This document shows positions 8,082 through 16,891 of a DNA stretch of 64,000 nt, piece after piece. The stretch is from the NCBI RefSeq assembly GCF_014490555.1, contig NZ_CP061032.1, forward strand, positions 1-64,000. Reading direction: 5' to 3'. Under the pieces are notes generated by a model. That model made no database searches, was not told the DNA's origin, and worked only from the letters and a program-made list of their open reading frames with translations. The first letter of the stretch is position 1. Each line of letters starts with the position of its first letter. Source of the DNA: Corynebacterium lujinxingii. GTDB lineage: Bacteria; Actinomycetota; Actinomycetes; Mycobacteriales; Mycobacteriaceae. Both the position numbers and the translations under genes were made by a program.

Positions 8082-10181
8082 GTGGCTGAACAGCAACCCC
8101 ATTACGACGCGTCGTCGATTACCATCCTCGAAGGTCTCGAGGCGGTGCGTAAGCGCCCGGGCATGTACATCGGTTCGACCGGTGTGCGCGGCCTGCACCA
8201 CCTGGTGTGGGAGGTCGTGGACAACTCGGTCGACGAAGCGATGGCCGGCTACGCCGACCGCGTCGATGTCACGTTGCTTGCCGACGGCGGCGTTGAGGTC
8301 GTCGATAACGGCCGCGGTATCCCGGTGGAGATGCACCCGTCCGGCGCCCCGACGGTACAGGTCGTGATGACGCAGCTGCACGCCGGCGGCAAGTTCAACT
8401 CCGACTCGTATGCCGTCTCCGGCGGTCTGCACGGTGTCGGTATTTCCGTGGTCAACGCGCTGTCCACCCGTGTCGAGGCGGACATCAAGCGCGACGGCAA
8501 GCACTGGTACCAGAAGTTCGCGATGGCCATCCCGGAGGAACTGGAGGAGGGCGGTAACGCCCGCGGCACCGGCACCACGATCCGGTTCTGGCCGGACCCG
8601 GAAATCTTCGAGACCGTCGACTTCAACTACGACACCATCGCGCGCCGCCTGCAGGAGATGGCCTTCCTGAACAAGGGCCTGACCATCACCCTGAAGGACG
8701 AGCGCGTTTCCGACGAGGAGCTCGAGCTCGAAGCCATCGCCGAGGAGGGCGACACCGCCGCGGCGATCGAGGGCAACTCCTTCGACGACACCACCGAGAC
8801 CGTCGACGCCTCCGAGGTGGACCAGGACGGCGACGGCAACCCGGCCGAGGTCGGCGACGAGGTCGCCCCGGACGTAAAGAAGAAGCGGGAAAAGAAGGTC
8901 ACCTTCTACTACCCGGACGGCCTGATCGACTACGTCAAGTACTTGAACAAGTCCAAGACCGCGATCCACCCGACGATCATCGGTTTCGACCAGAAGGGCG
9001 ACGGCCTCGAGGCTGAGGTGGCGATGCAGTGGAACGGCTCGTTCAAGGAGTCCGTCCACACCTTCGCCAACACGATCAACACCCACGAGGGCGGTACGCA
9101 CGAGGAGGGCTTCCGCGCGGCGCTAACCTCGCTGATGAACCGCTACGCGCGCGACCACAAACTGCTCAAGGACAAGGAGCCGAACCTTACTGGCGACGAC
9201 TGCCGAGAGGGCCTCGCCGCCGTCGTGTCCGTGCGCGTGTCCGATCCGCAGTTCGAGGGCCAGACCAAGACGAAGCTGGGCAACACCGAGGTCAAGGGCT
9301 TCGTCCAGCGCGCGATCAACGAGAACCTGTCCGACTGGTTCGACGCCAACCCGGCCGAGGCGAAGGTCATCGTGAACAAGGCGGTGTCTTCCTCCCAGGC
9401 CCGCCAGGCCGCCCGCAAGGCCCGCGACCTGGTGCGCCGCAAGTCCGCCACGGATCTCGGCGGCCTGCCGGGCAAACTTGCGGACTGCCGCTCCAAGGAC
9501 CCGATCAAGTCCGAACTGTTCATCGTGGAGGGCGACTCCGCAGGCGGCTCCGCCAAGGGCGGTCGCGACTCCATGTACCAGGCGATTCTTCCGCTGCGCG
9601 GCAAGATCCTGAACGTGGAGAAGGCCCGCATGGACCGCGTGCTCAAAAATGCCGAGGTCCAGGCCATCATCACCGCGCTGGGCACGGGCATCAACGAAGA
9701 GTTCGATATCTCGAAGCTGCGCTACCACAAGATCGTGCTCATGGCCGACGCTGACGTCGACGGCCAGCACATCGCGACGCTGCTGCTGACGCTGTTGTTC
9801 CGCTTTATGCCGGAGCTGGTGGAAAACGGCCACGTGTACCTGGCTAACCCGCCGCTGTACAAGCTGAAGTGGGGCAAGGGCGAGCCGGGTTATGCATTTT
9901 CCGACCGCGAGCGCGACGCGCTGCTGGCGGAGGGCCTGGAGGCCGGTCGCAAAATCAACACCGACGACGGCATCCAGCGCTACAAGGGTCTCGGCGAGAT
10001 GAACGCCAAGGAGCTGTGGGAAACCACGCTCGACCCGGACACGCGCATCCTGCGCAAGGTGGAGCTTGAAGACGCCCAGCGTGCCGACGAGCTGTTCTCC
10101 ATCCTCATGGGCGACGACGTGGCAGCCCGCCGCTCGTTTATCACCCGCCGCGCGAAGGACGTGCGCTTCCTGGACGTGTAG
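8082..10181 (+). CDS. gyrB: DNA gyrase subunit B
   Basis: This is the ATPase subunit of DNA gyrase, which introduces negative supercoils. The 699-residue product has the GHKL ATPase motifs (EVVDNSVDEA, DNGRGIPVE, GGLHGVGISVVN), a transducer region and the TOPRIM motifs EGDSAGGSAK and MADADVDGQHI, ending with the conserved RRSFITRRAKDVRFLDV-type tail. I place the start at GTG 8082 (MAEQQPHYDASS) because GGAGG at 8067-8071 is well spaced from it; an in-frame ATG at 8064 lacks a ribosome site. An acidic insertion of about 60 residues before the KKKREKKVTFYYPDG segment is typical of actinobacteria. Confidence 0.97.
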   Translation: MAEQQPHYDASSITILEGLEAVRKRPGMYIGSTGVRGLHHLVWEVVDNSVDEAMAGYADRVDVTLLADGGVEVVDNGRGIPVEMHPSGAPTVQVVMTQLHAGGKFNSDSYAVSGGLHGVGISVVNALSTRVEADIKRDGKHWYQKFAMAIPEELEEGGNARGTGTTIRFWPDPEIFETVDFNYDTIARRLQEMAFLNKGLTITLKDERVSDEELELEAIAEEGDTAAAIEGNSFDDTTETVDASEVDQDGDGNPAEVGDEVAPDVKKKREKKVTFYYPDGLIDYVKYLNKSKTAIHPTIIGFDQKGDGLEAEVAMQWNGSFKESVHTFANTINTHEGGTHEEGFRAALTSLMNRYARDHKLLKDKEPNLTGDDCREGLAAVVSVRVSDPQFEGQTKTKLGNTEVKGFVQRAINENLSDWFDANPAEAKVIVNKAVSSSQARQAARKARDLVRRKSATDLGGLPGKLADCRSKDPIKSELFIVEGDSAGGSAKGGRDSMYQAILPLRGKILNVEKARMDRVLKNAEVQAIITALGTGINEEFDISKLRYHKIVLMADADVDGQHIATLLLTLLFRFMPELVENGHVYLANPPLYKLKWGKGEPGYAFSDRERDALLAEGLEAGRKINTDDGIQRYKGLGEMNAKELWETTLDPDTRILRKVELEDAQRADELFSILMGDDVAARRSFITRRAKDVRFLDV

Positions 10182-10204
10182 TTCGCGCCCTCCTTTGTGC
10201 AAAA

Positions 10205-10264
10205 GTTGACAAATAACGCGGGCCCGGCAACCCCCACCTGGGGAAATGCCGGGCCCGTGTCAAC
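10205..10264. terminator. Terminator between gyrB and the convergent DUF6918-like gene
   Basis: An 11-bp G+C stem (10219-10229 with 10247-10257) sits inside an outer GTTGAC/GTCAAC stem (10205-10210 with 10259-10264). It lies between two convergent genes and may serve both. Confidence 0.75.
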
Positions 10265-10285
10265 TCTTGCAATCCGGGGTCGTCG

Positions 10286-10720
10286 TTAAGCGTGACGCTC
10301 CGCGATGTTACCCAACTCTGGCAGCGCCGGGCCGACGATCTTGGCGGCCTTGCCTCGCAGCGTGGAGTAGACCTTCTTCACCGGACCGGGCATGGAGTCG
10401 ACGGCGCTGTCACCGGCGTCGAGCATCGACTTGACCACCTCGTCCTCGCGCGCGGAGAGGAACTGGCCGAAGTTCTGTTCGTCGCTGGCGTTGAAGGCGT
10501 TCCAATATGGATTCAGCTCGTCGACGATCTGTGGGAGGAACTTGTTCACGCCCTTGGAAATCGCGTCGGCGTCGGCCTTCTTGCCGGCCGCGACGGCGGA
10601 TTTCAGGGCCATGCCGGTGAGGCCGGACTGGTTGGCGACGGTGTCGTCGATAAGTTTGGAGATCTCCTCGACGACCTTGGGGCGGTTCGCGGAATCAAGC
10701 AGGTTTGAAAGATCAGTCAT
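10286..10720 (-). CDS. Conserved hypothetical protein, DUF6918-like
   Basis: A 144-residue soluble, mostly helical protein starting MTDLSNLLDSANRPKVVEEI; the upstream in-frame ATG at 10741 would lie in a terminator, so 10720 is preferred. It contains an AVAAGKKADADAISKGVNKFLPQIVDEL-type stretch that I associate with a small actinobacterial family annotated DUF6918; the name is from memory and the function unknown. The TAA stop is embedded in a copy of the GCTTNNCGACG motif. It is a single gene convergent with gyrB. Confidence 0.8.
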   Translation of the reverse strand: MTDLSNLLDSANRPKVVEEISKLIDDTVANQSGLTGMALKSAVAAGKKADADAISKGVNKFLPQIVDELNPYWNAFNASDEQNFGQFLSAREDEVVKSMLDAGDSAVDSMPGPVKKVYSTLRGKAAKIVGPALPELGNIAERHA

Positions 10721-10750
10721 GGGTGCGATCTTACTTGCCACTGGAACAGC

Positions 10751-10787
10751 AAAACGGCCGCGTCGCTTATCGACGACCGGCCGTTTT
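10751..10787. terminator. Bidirectional hairpin with A and T tails
   Basis: AAAACGGCCG (10751-10760) pairs with CGGCCGTTTT (10778-10787). It probably ends the minus-strand transcript of the upstream envelope genes. The loop contains GCTTATCGACG. Confidence 0.75.
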
Positions 10788-10890
10788 CGGTTGCAGCCCT
10801 TCCACCGCAGTTCGGGCTTAAGTCACATTAGCCACACAAGTCACTGCAACCACAACGGTTCACAACCGTAACACAGGGTCGCAGGCGGTG

Positions 10891-11313
10891 CTACAACTGG
10901 GCTTGGAAGTCCTGAATAGCCTGGTTGACCTGCGCCTTAATCTCCTCAGCGGGGAAGATGCGGTTGCCCTCGGACGAGCCCGGAACGTGCTGCAGATTGA
11001 ACTGCTCCGCGTACTTATCCACGGCCTCGCGCACCGGCGGCACGAAGTCGACGATCGCCTGGATGGCCACCGCCGTAGCGACGAACGCAATGGTCAGGCT
11101 AATCGGTGCCGACCCCGTGTACGAGCCCTCGAACAGGCGCTTGTCCGGGGAGCCCTCGACAGAGTCCAGGTTGTCGTAGTTCGGCTTCGACGAACCGCTC
11201 GAGCCCAGCGCCGTGGAGAGCTGGGTGATAGCCGGCTCAGCGTGGGCGGGCAGGGCAGTGGTGGCAGCGACGGCGACGGCGATGGCCGTGGCGGCAGTGG
11301 CGGTCTTCTTCAT
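10891..11313 (-). CDS. Small secreted or membrane-anchored protein
   Basis: A 140-residue protein with a clear Sec signal peptide (MKKTATAATAIAVAVAATTALPAHA, cleavage after AHA, about residue 25; residues quoted in part). A second hydrophobic stretch at about 71-92 (ISLTIAFVATAVAIQAIVDF) may be a membrane segment. The C-terminal half is polar and ends in a helical EEIKAQVNQAIQDFQAQL segment. I do not recognise the family. It is preceded ten bases away by the larger surface protein gene on the same strand, so the two probably form an operon. Confidence 0.75.
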   Translation of the reverse strand: MKKTATAATAIAVAVAATTALPAHAEPAITQLSTALGSSGSSKPNYDNLDSVEGSPDKRLFEGSYTGSAPISLTIAFVATAVAIQAIVDFVPPVREAVDKYAEQFNLQHVPGSSEGNRIFPAEEIKAQVNQAIQDFQAQL

Positions 11314-11323
11314 GGGGGATATG

Positions 11324-13177
11324 TTAGGCGGTGGGTAACGGCAAGTCCGGCCAGAGTCCCATCTTCTCTAACTGCGGCTTGGCGGCGAACGCTAGGCCGC
11401 CAAGCGCGGCAAGGACACCGAGCACGATGGCAATAATGCCGCCGGTGCTGGAGCCCTCGGCCGAACCTGACTCGTCTTCGGTCACATCGATCGGTTCGAA
11501 CACGTCCGGGGTGGGTTCCTCGGTGGTCTCGGTCTGCGGTTCGGGCGCAGTCTGCTCAGTGGGTTCGGGCGACGGTTCTGGGGTCGGGGTGGGGGTGGGT
11601 TTTTCGATGTCCACATAAGCCCATACCTCGTGATAGGACCCGTCTTTAAATATGACCCAAAGTTTTGCTCCTGCTGATCCACGCCTCGCGTCCTCCGTGG
11701 CAGCGATTGTCACAGCACCGGTCTTTTCATCCACCGACACTGAACTTCCGTGGCCGAATGTTTCGTTGACGGTCACCGCTGCACCCTCCGGCAGATTATC
11801 CGGGCGGATGGTAACGGTCTCACCAGGATTAATCGTCTGGGTCGGGTACGTGACGTGTGTCGTGCTCGCCTCTGGCACTTCCGGTTCTGTCAGGATAAAT
11901 TTTGCGTCGGTGGACTTTCTGGAACCGTCTGGGAAGTGGGCGAGGATCGGCAAAATCAAGGTGGTACCCGGCTTTGTGCGATCCGGTGTTTGTATCGTGA
12001 TCTCTCCGGTTTCGCGGTTGACATCCACATCCGTGCCCTCCGGCGCTTCACCGGAAACTTCAAACCATGTTCCCTCTGGGACCTCCGTATATGGGTTCGA
12101 CCTAAACGGCCCTGGCGTCGGAGCACTGACGTCGGCGTACTCAACGATTGCCTTTTCGGCCTGCCACCGACCTGGCTCGTCAATGAAGAACTCGGCGGAA
12201 CCAACGCCTACCCGGCCATCCGGGCCCTCCACCTCAACCGGCACCTCGAATCGTCGATAGCCCTTGATCGGGCGCTTCGGTCTGACCGTCACTGTGCCGT
12301 CGTCCGGATCTACGGAGACATCACCGAAGTAGCGGAGATTGGGGACGAGGTCATCGCGGAGCTTGAACTTCGAACCTGCGGCAAACTCGCCGGCGTATTC
12401 TGCATACCCGGGCTCATCGCCTGCCATGTTTGCGACTTCCCATTCGGGCTTGAACCGGTTTTCAATGAGGAAGTCGTAATATTCCTCGACTGTCAGGTTT
12501 GCCAGTTCTGGGCGCTTGCCATCTTCGAACGTCGAGACCAGGACAGGCACACCAAACGTTTGCGCTGAACCGTCGGCGAACGTTGCGGTAACTGCGACCA
12601 TGGAGGATGAGCTGGTTGGCAGCTCATCGAGCTGCTTGACCGAAAGCGTGCCATCGTCGGAGATAGTTGCATCGAAGTGCTCGGGAGACACGACGCCGAA
12701 GGTCGTACCCGCTGGAACATCACCGAAAGGTTTGACCTCGTCTACATAGTCAACGGCACCAAGCGCCAAGGGGTAATCCAGATCCGAATCCCGTGCCATG
12801 GTGCCGAGCGATTCAACCACCGTCACGTCGAGGTCGTAATCCAGCTCGCGCACACCATCGGTAGTTGTGATATTGAACCGGATCGATTCCCCAGGGATCA
12901 CATCATCGGAAACGGTGATGGTGGCGACGCCGGTGACGGGGTTCGTCGTCAAGCGGTAGCCCAGGTAGTCCTCCTCGCCGGAGAATCGCATGGTGCTTGA
13001 GAACGAGCCCTCGGGCTTCACTTCGACGGTGTCGCCAGGGACGACGCGCGCGGTGGGCCAGTGGAGGTTGGCCTCTTGGGTTGTGCGGGTTTCGGCGAGC
13101 GATTGGGGGACGGTGACTCCGCCGGTGAACACCGCTGCGGCGGTGGCGATGGCGACGACGGCACGGCTGAACTTCAT
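11324..13177 (-). CDS. Cell-surface protein with repeated Rib/YPDG-like domains
   Basis: A 617-residue protein from ATG 13177 (GGAGG at 13184-13188 on the complementary strand). It has a signal peptide (about 1-28, ending SLA), then several 80-100-residue beta domains each carrying PGDTVEV- or PEGTxFxV-type and GxxTVxP-type motifs, as in Rib/alpha-like stalk repeats. A Pro/Thr/Glu-rich wall-spanning linker (about 520-570) is followed by a hydrophobic membrane segment (GIIAIVLGVLAALGGLAFAA) and a short cytoplasmic tail. There is no LPxTG motif, so anchoring is by the membrane segment. The likely role is as a surface stalk or adhesin; no ligand can be inferred. Confidence 0.82.
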   Translation of the reverse strand: MKFSRAVVAIATAAAVFTGGVTVPQSLAETRTTQEANLHWPTARVVPGDTVEVKPEGSFSSTMRFSGEEDYLGYRLTTNPVTGVATITVSDDVIPGESIRFNITTTDGVRELDYDLDVTVVESLGTMARDSDLDYPLALGAVDYVDEVKPFGDVPAGTTFGVVSPEHFDATISDDGTLSVKQLDELPTSSSSMVAVTATFADGSAQTFGVPVLVSTFEDGKRPELANLTVEEYYDFLIENRFKPEWEVANMAGDEPGYAEYAGEFAAGSKFKLRDDLVPNLRYFGDVSVDPDDGTVTVRPKRPIKGYRRFEVPVEVEGPDGRVGVGSAEFFIDEPGRWQAEKAIVEYADVSAPTPGPFRSNPYTEVPEGTWFEVSGEAPEGTDVDVNRETGEITIQTPDRTKPGTTLILPILAHFPDGSRKSTDAKFILTEPEVPEASTTHVTYPTQTINPGETVTIRPDNLPEGAAVTVNETFGHGSSVSVDEKTGAVTIAATEDARRGSAGAKLWVIFKDGSYHEVWAYVDIEKPTPTPTPEPSPEPTEQTAPEPQTETTEEPTPDVFEPIDVTEDESGSAEGSSTGGIIAIVLGVLAALGGLAFAAKPQLEKMGLWPDLPLPTA

Positions 13178-13384
13178 GTGAGGCCTCCGGGAAAACAATT
13201 GGTAGCACCTGGATTATATATTTTTCAGACGGTCAAGCTCAGGTTCTGAATGCGACGGCGCTGCCGGATGTTGTGACAGATCGTGCGTCGGCGGAAGCGG
13301 CGACCTGGGGAAAGTGACAAATGTTGCGCCGGGTGGAGGTGCGATCTGTCACAGAAATACTGGAAGAGGCGCCACCGAGGGGAC

Positions 13385-13648
13385 CTACCCCGCCCACCTC
13401 CGATACACCTCCCCGGCGACCTCAGCGAACCCGGCGTTGGAGTCAGACAGCGGCTCCAACGCAACGATGGCGGAGGACAGGGCAGTGGCGGCAGCGGAAA
13501 CCGAATCAAATACCGGCACCCCGTGCAAACGCGCGCCGGGGACGGCGGCGCAGGCGGTGAGAAACCCGAAAGAGCGGAGGTGGCAGCCGTGGAAGGAGCA
13601 GTATTCGTCGGCAATGGCTAGCAACTGCTCGGCGGAGAGGCCCCTCAC
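13385..13648 (-). CDS. Small Doc/Fic-like protein, putative toxin of a TA pair
   Basis: An 87-residue protein starting MRGLSAEQLLAIADEYC. It resembles the short death-on-curing group in the order LSAEQLLAIA ... VPGARLHGVPVFDS ... ALSSAIVALEPLSDSN. The canonical Fic motif HxFxDGN is degenerate here: the position of the catalytic His is Leu/Glu (ALEPLSDSN). It is therefore either an inactive relative or a different mechanism, and Fic membership is tentative. Its ATG overlaps the stop of the upstream RHH-like gene (ATGA, 13645-13648), the classic antitoxin-toxin arrangement. Confidence 0.55.
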   Translation of the reverse strand: MRGLSAEQLLAIADEYCSFHGCHLRSFGFLTACAAVPGARLHGVPVFDSVSAAATALSSAIVALEPLSDSNAGFAEVAGEVYRRWAG

Positions 13649-13857
13649 GATCGGGCCTGCCGGATGCGCGACTCCATCCCGGCATAGGTGGGGATGAGGG
13701 AGCGGGCGAGGTCGGTGACGGTGGCGTCGTCAAGCAAACGCGACGCGGCGGAGACGACCGCTCTCCTGGCGGCCTCCTGCTTCGAGCACCCCCAGGCCGA
13801 AGCCAGTAAAACGAGTGCCTTGTCCTCGTCGTCGGTAAGTCGGAGAGTCATCGCCAT
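13645..13857 (-). CDS. Small RHH-like protein, putative antitoxin
   Basis: A 70-residue protein from ATG 13857 (or 13851). The start MTLRLTDDEDKALVLLAS followed by SKQEAARRAVVSAA is the strand-helix-helix pattern of CopG/RHH DNA-binding antitoxins. The C-terminal part would wrap the partner toxin. The gene overlaps the next by four bases and lies 61 bases from divergent gyrA, so any autoregulatory operator would sit in the gyrA promoter region. The assignment is by sequence pattern and gene arrangement. Confidence 0.6.
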   Translation of the reverse strand: MAMTLRLTDDEDKALVLLASAWGCSKQEAARRAVVSAASRLLDDATVTDLARSLIPTYAGMESRIRQARS

Positions 13858-13918
13858 ACCACTTTGATACCACGCGGCTAGCGTGAAAAGGCGCAGAGGC
13901 CCGGTAAACTGCGCAACT

Positions 13919-16477
13919 ATGGCTGATGAGACCTCGAGCGGCATCGACCGCATTCAACCAATCGACATTAACGAGGAGATGCAGACCAGCTACATCGATT
14001 ACGCGATGAGCGTGATCGTGGGTCGTGCGCTCCCGGACGTGCGGGACGGCATGAAGCCGGTGCACCGCCGCATTATTTACGCGATGTACGACAACGGCTA
14101 TCGCCCGGAGCGCTCCTATGTGAAGAGCGCGAAGCCGGTGGCGGACACCATGGGTAACTACCACCCACACGGCGACATCGCGATCTACGACACCTTGGTG
14201 CGCATGGCGCAGCCGTGGGCGATGCGCTACCCGCTGGTGGACGGCCAGGGCAACTTCGGCTCGCCGGGTAACGACGGCCCGGCGGCGATGCGTTACACGG
14301 AGTGCAAGATGACTCCGCTGGCGATGGAGATGGTGCGCGACATCCGCGAAAACGCCGTCGACTTCGCGCCGAACTACGACGGCAAGACGCAGGAGCCGAC
14401 GGTACTGCCGTCGCGTGTGCCGAACCTGCTGATGAACGGCTCGAACGGTATTGCCGTCGGTATGGCCACGAACATCCCGCCGCACAATTTGAACGAGCTG
14501 GCGGACGCGATCCAGTGGATCCTGGACAACCACGACGCGGACGAGCAGAGCACGCTCGACGCGGTGATGGAGCGCGTGAAGGGCCCGGACTTCCCGACGG
14601 CCGGCCTCATCGTGGGCGACCAGGGCATTAAGGACGCCTACACCACGGGCCGTGGTTCGATCCGGATGCGCGGTGTGACGGAGATTGAGGAGATCGGCAA
14701 CCGCCAGGTCATCACGATCACCGAGCTGCCGTACCAGGTCAACCCGGACAACTTCATCCACAACATTGCGGAGCAGGTCACCAACGGCAAGATGGTGGGC
14801 ATCTCCAAGATTGAGGACGAATCCTCCGACCGTGTGGGCATGCGCATCGTGGTCACGCTGAAGCGCGACGCGGTGCCGCGCGTGGTGCTGAACAACCTGT
14901 ACAAGCACTCGGCGCTGGAGACGAACTTCTCGGCGAACATGCTGTCCATCGTCGACGGTGTGCCGCGCACGCTGCGCCTCGACCAGATGCTGCGTTACTA
15001 CGTCAAGCACCAGATCGAAGTCATTGTCCGACGCACCCAGTACCGCCTGGACGAGGCCGAGAAGCGCGCCCACATCCTGCGCGGCCTGGTCAAGGCGCTG
15101 GACATGCTCGACGAGGTCATCGCGCTGATCCGCCGCTCGCCGACTGTCGACGACGCCCGCCAGGGCCTGATCAACCTGCTGGACGTCGACGAGATCCAGG
15201 CCAACGAGATCCTCGCGATGCAGCTGCGCCGCCTGGCAGCCCTGGAGCGCCAGAAGATTATCGACGACCTCGCCGCCATCGAAGAGCAGATCGCCGACTA
15301 CAAGGACATCCTGGCCAAGCCTGAGCGTCAGCGCCAGATCATCGGCGAAGAACTCGGCGAGATCGTGGACAAGTACGGCGACGAGCGCCGCACCCAAATC
15401 GTGGCCGCAACCGGCGACGTGACCGAGGAGGACCTGATCGCCCGCGAGAACGTTGTGGTCACGATCACCTCCACCGGCTACGCCAAGCGCACCAAGGTCG
15501 ACGCGTACAAGTCGCAGAAGCGCGGCGGCAAGGGCGTGCGCGGAGCCGAGTTGAAGCAGGACGACGTGGTGAAGAACTTCTTCATCTGCTCCACGCATGA
15601 CTGGATCCTGTTCTTCACCAACTTCGGCCGCGTCTACCGCCTGAAGGCCTATGAGCTGCCGGAGGCGGGCCGCACCGCCCGCGGCCAGCACGTGGCCAAC
15701 CTGCTGGAGTTCCAGCCGGAGGAGAAGATCGCTCAGGTCATCCAAATCCAAACCTACGAAGATGCGCCGTACCTGGTGCTGGCCACCCGCGACGGCCGCG
15801 TGAAGAAGTCGCGCCTGACCGACTACGAGTCCGCGCGTTCCTCCGGTCTGATCGCCATCAACCTCAACGAAGGCGACGCCCTGATCGGCGCATCCCTGGT
15901 CGGCGACGACGACGATCTGCTGCTGGTTTCCGAGCAGGGCCAGGCGATCCGCTTCTCCGCCGACGACGAACAGCTGCGCCCGATGGGCCGCGCGACCGCC
16001 GGCGTGAAGGGCATGCGCTTCCGTGGCGACGACCAACTGCTCGCCATGACCGTCGTCCAAGACGGCGAGTTCCTGCTCGTGGCCACCTCCGGCGGCTACG
16101 GCAAGCGCACGGCGATCGAGGAGTACAACCCGCAGGGCCGCGGCGGCATGGGTGTGATGACCTTCAAGTACACCCCGAAGCGCGGCAAGCTGATCGGCGC
16201 GCTGGCGGTTGGCGAGGAGGACCAGATCTTCGCCATCACCTCCGCCGGCGGCGTGATCCGCACCGAGGTTGACCAGATCCGCCCGTCGTCGCGCGCGACC
16301 ATGGGTGTGCGTCTGGTGGACCTGAACGACGGCGTGGAACTTTTGGCCATCGACCGCAACGTCGAGGACGAGGGCGAAGAGGAAGCCACCGCTGTGGCGA
16401 CCGGCCAGAAGACGCTCGAGGAGGCGCAGGATGTGACCAGCTCGGCGTCGTCGGTAAGCGATGAGGGCGAGGAGTAA
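13919..16477 (+). CDS. gyrA: DNA gyrase subunit A (Ile at QRDR position 87)
   Basis: This is the DNA-cleaving subunit of gyrase. The 852-residue product (ATG 13919) has the winged-helix/tower cleavage core with catalytic Tyr126 in AAMRYTE, a coiled coil at about 360-480 and the C-terminal beta-pinwheel with the GyrA box QKRGGKG, ending in an acidic tail. In the quinolone-resistance-determining region the sequence is YHPHGDIAIYD: Ile87 and Asp91. The position is Ser or Ala in most susceptible gyrases, so this looks like a resistance allele. The stop is three bases before the next GTG, so the genes are probably co-transcribed. Confidence 0.98.
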   Translation: MADETSSGIDRIQPIDINEEMQTSYIDYAMSVIVGRALPDVRDGMKPVHRRIIYAMYDNGYRPERSYVKSAKPVADTMGNYHPHGDIAIYDTLVRMAQPWAMRYPLVDGQGNFGSPGNDGPAAMRYTECKMTPLAMEMVRDIRENAVDFAPNYDGKTQEPTVLPSRVPNLLMNGSNGIAVGMATNIPPHNLNELADAIQWILDNHDADEQSTLDAVMERVKGPDFPTAGLIVGDQGIKDAYTTGRGSIRMRGVTEIEEIGNRQVITITELPYQVNPDNFIHNIAEQVTNGKMVGISKIEDESSDRVGMRIVVTLKRDAVPRVVLNNLYKHSALETNFSANMLSIVDGVPRTLRLDQMLRYYVKHQIEVIVRRTQYRLDEAEKRAHILRGLVKALDMLDEVIALIRRSPTVDDARQGLINLLDVDEIQANEILAMQLRRLAALERQKIIDDLAAIEEQIADYKDILAKPERQRQIIGEELGEIVDKYGDERRTQIVAATGDVTEEDLIARENVVVTITSTGYAKRTKVDAYKSQKRGGKGVRGAELKQDDVVKNFFICSTHDWILFFTNFGRVYRLKAYELPEAGRTARGQHVANLLEFQPEEKIAQVIQIQTYEDAPYLVLATRDGRVKKSRLTDYESARSSGLIAINLNEGDALIGASLVGDDDDLLLVSEQGQAIRFSADDEQLRPMGRATAGVKGMRFRGDDQLLAMTVVQDGEFLLVATSGGYGKRTAIEEYNPQGRGGMGVMTFKYTPKRGKLIGALAVGEEDQIFAITSAGGVIRTEVDQIRPSSRATMGVRLVDLNDGVELLAIDRNVEDEGEEEATAVATGQKTLEEAQDVTSSASSVSDEGEE

Positions 16478-16480
16478 CCC

Positions 16481-16825
16481 GTGGCCGCCCGCAAAGTGAC
16501 GATCCGGAGTGTGAGCGCCGGGTCCGTCTTCAAGGTGGCGACGCTGCTCGCGCTGCTCGGGTTCATCGCCTGGATGGCCGCCTCCGCGCTGGTGTATTAC
16601 GCACTGGAGCGCGCCGGGGTGGTTGAGTCGGTGAACTCGCTGATCGGCGGCGTGGGTGGTGACCAGGTGGTGGACATGAAACTCGCCATGTCCGCCGCGG
16701 GCCTGCTCGGGCTGGTCGGCGTGGTGTTCATGTCCATCATGGCGCCGCTGACCGCGATTTTGTACAACGCCGTCGCGGATCTTGTCGGCGGCATCCGCTA
16801 CACCATGTCCAATCGGGCACGGTAG
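16481..16825 (+). CDS. DUF3566 membrane protein
   Basis: A 114-residue protein with two membrane segments (about 17-42 and 66-93) and the DUF3566 pattern VTIRSVSAGSVFKVA near the start. A DUF3566 gene directly after gyrA is a conserved actinobacterial arrangement. The function is unknown. GTG at 16481 begins three bases after the gyrA stop. Confidence 0.9.
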   Translation: MAARKVTIRSVSAGSVFKVATLLALLGFIAWMAASALVYYALERAGVVESVNSLIGGVGGDQVVDMKLAMSAAGLLGLVGVVFMSIMAPLTAILYNAVADLVGGIRYTMSNRAR

Positions 16826-16837
16826 CGCTTAACGACG

Positions 16838-16872
16838 AACGCGCCCCGGAGGATGATCCTCCGGGGCGCGTT
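16838..16872. terminator. Bidirectional terminator, gyrA operon / metalloprotease gene
   Basis: A 16-bp perfect stem (16838-16853 with 16857-16872) with a 3-base loop is flanked by T-rich sequence, between convergent genes. A copy of GCTTAACGACG (16827-16837) abuts its left arm. Confidence 0.9.
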
Positions 16873-16891
16873 TCGTTGTGGGCGCTTCGGC

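Noticed and set aside
13730..16060. 776-codon open frame antisense to gyrA
   Set aside because: It is complementary to a certain gene, with His/Val/Arg-rich composition typical of antisense frames.
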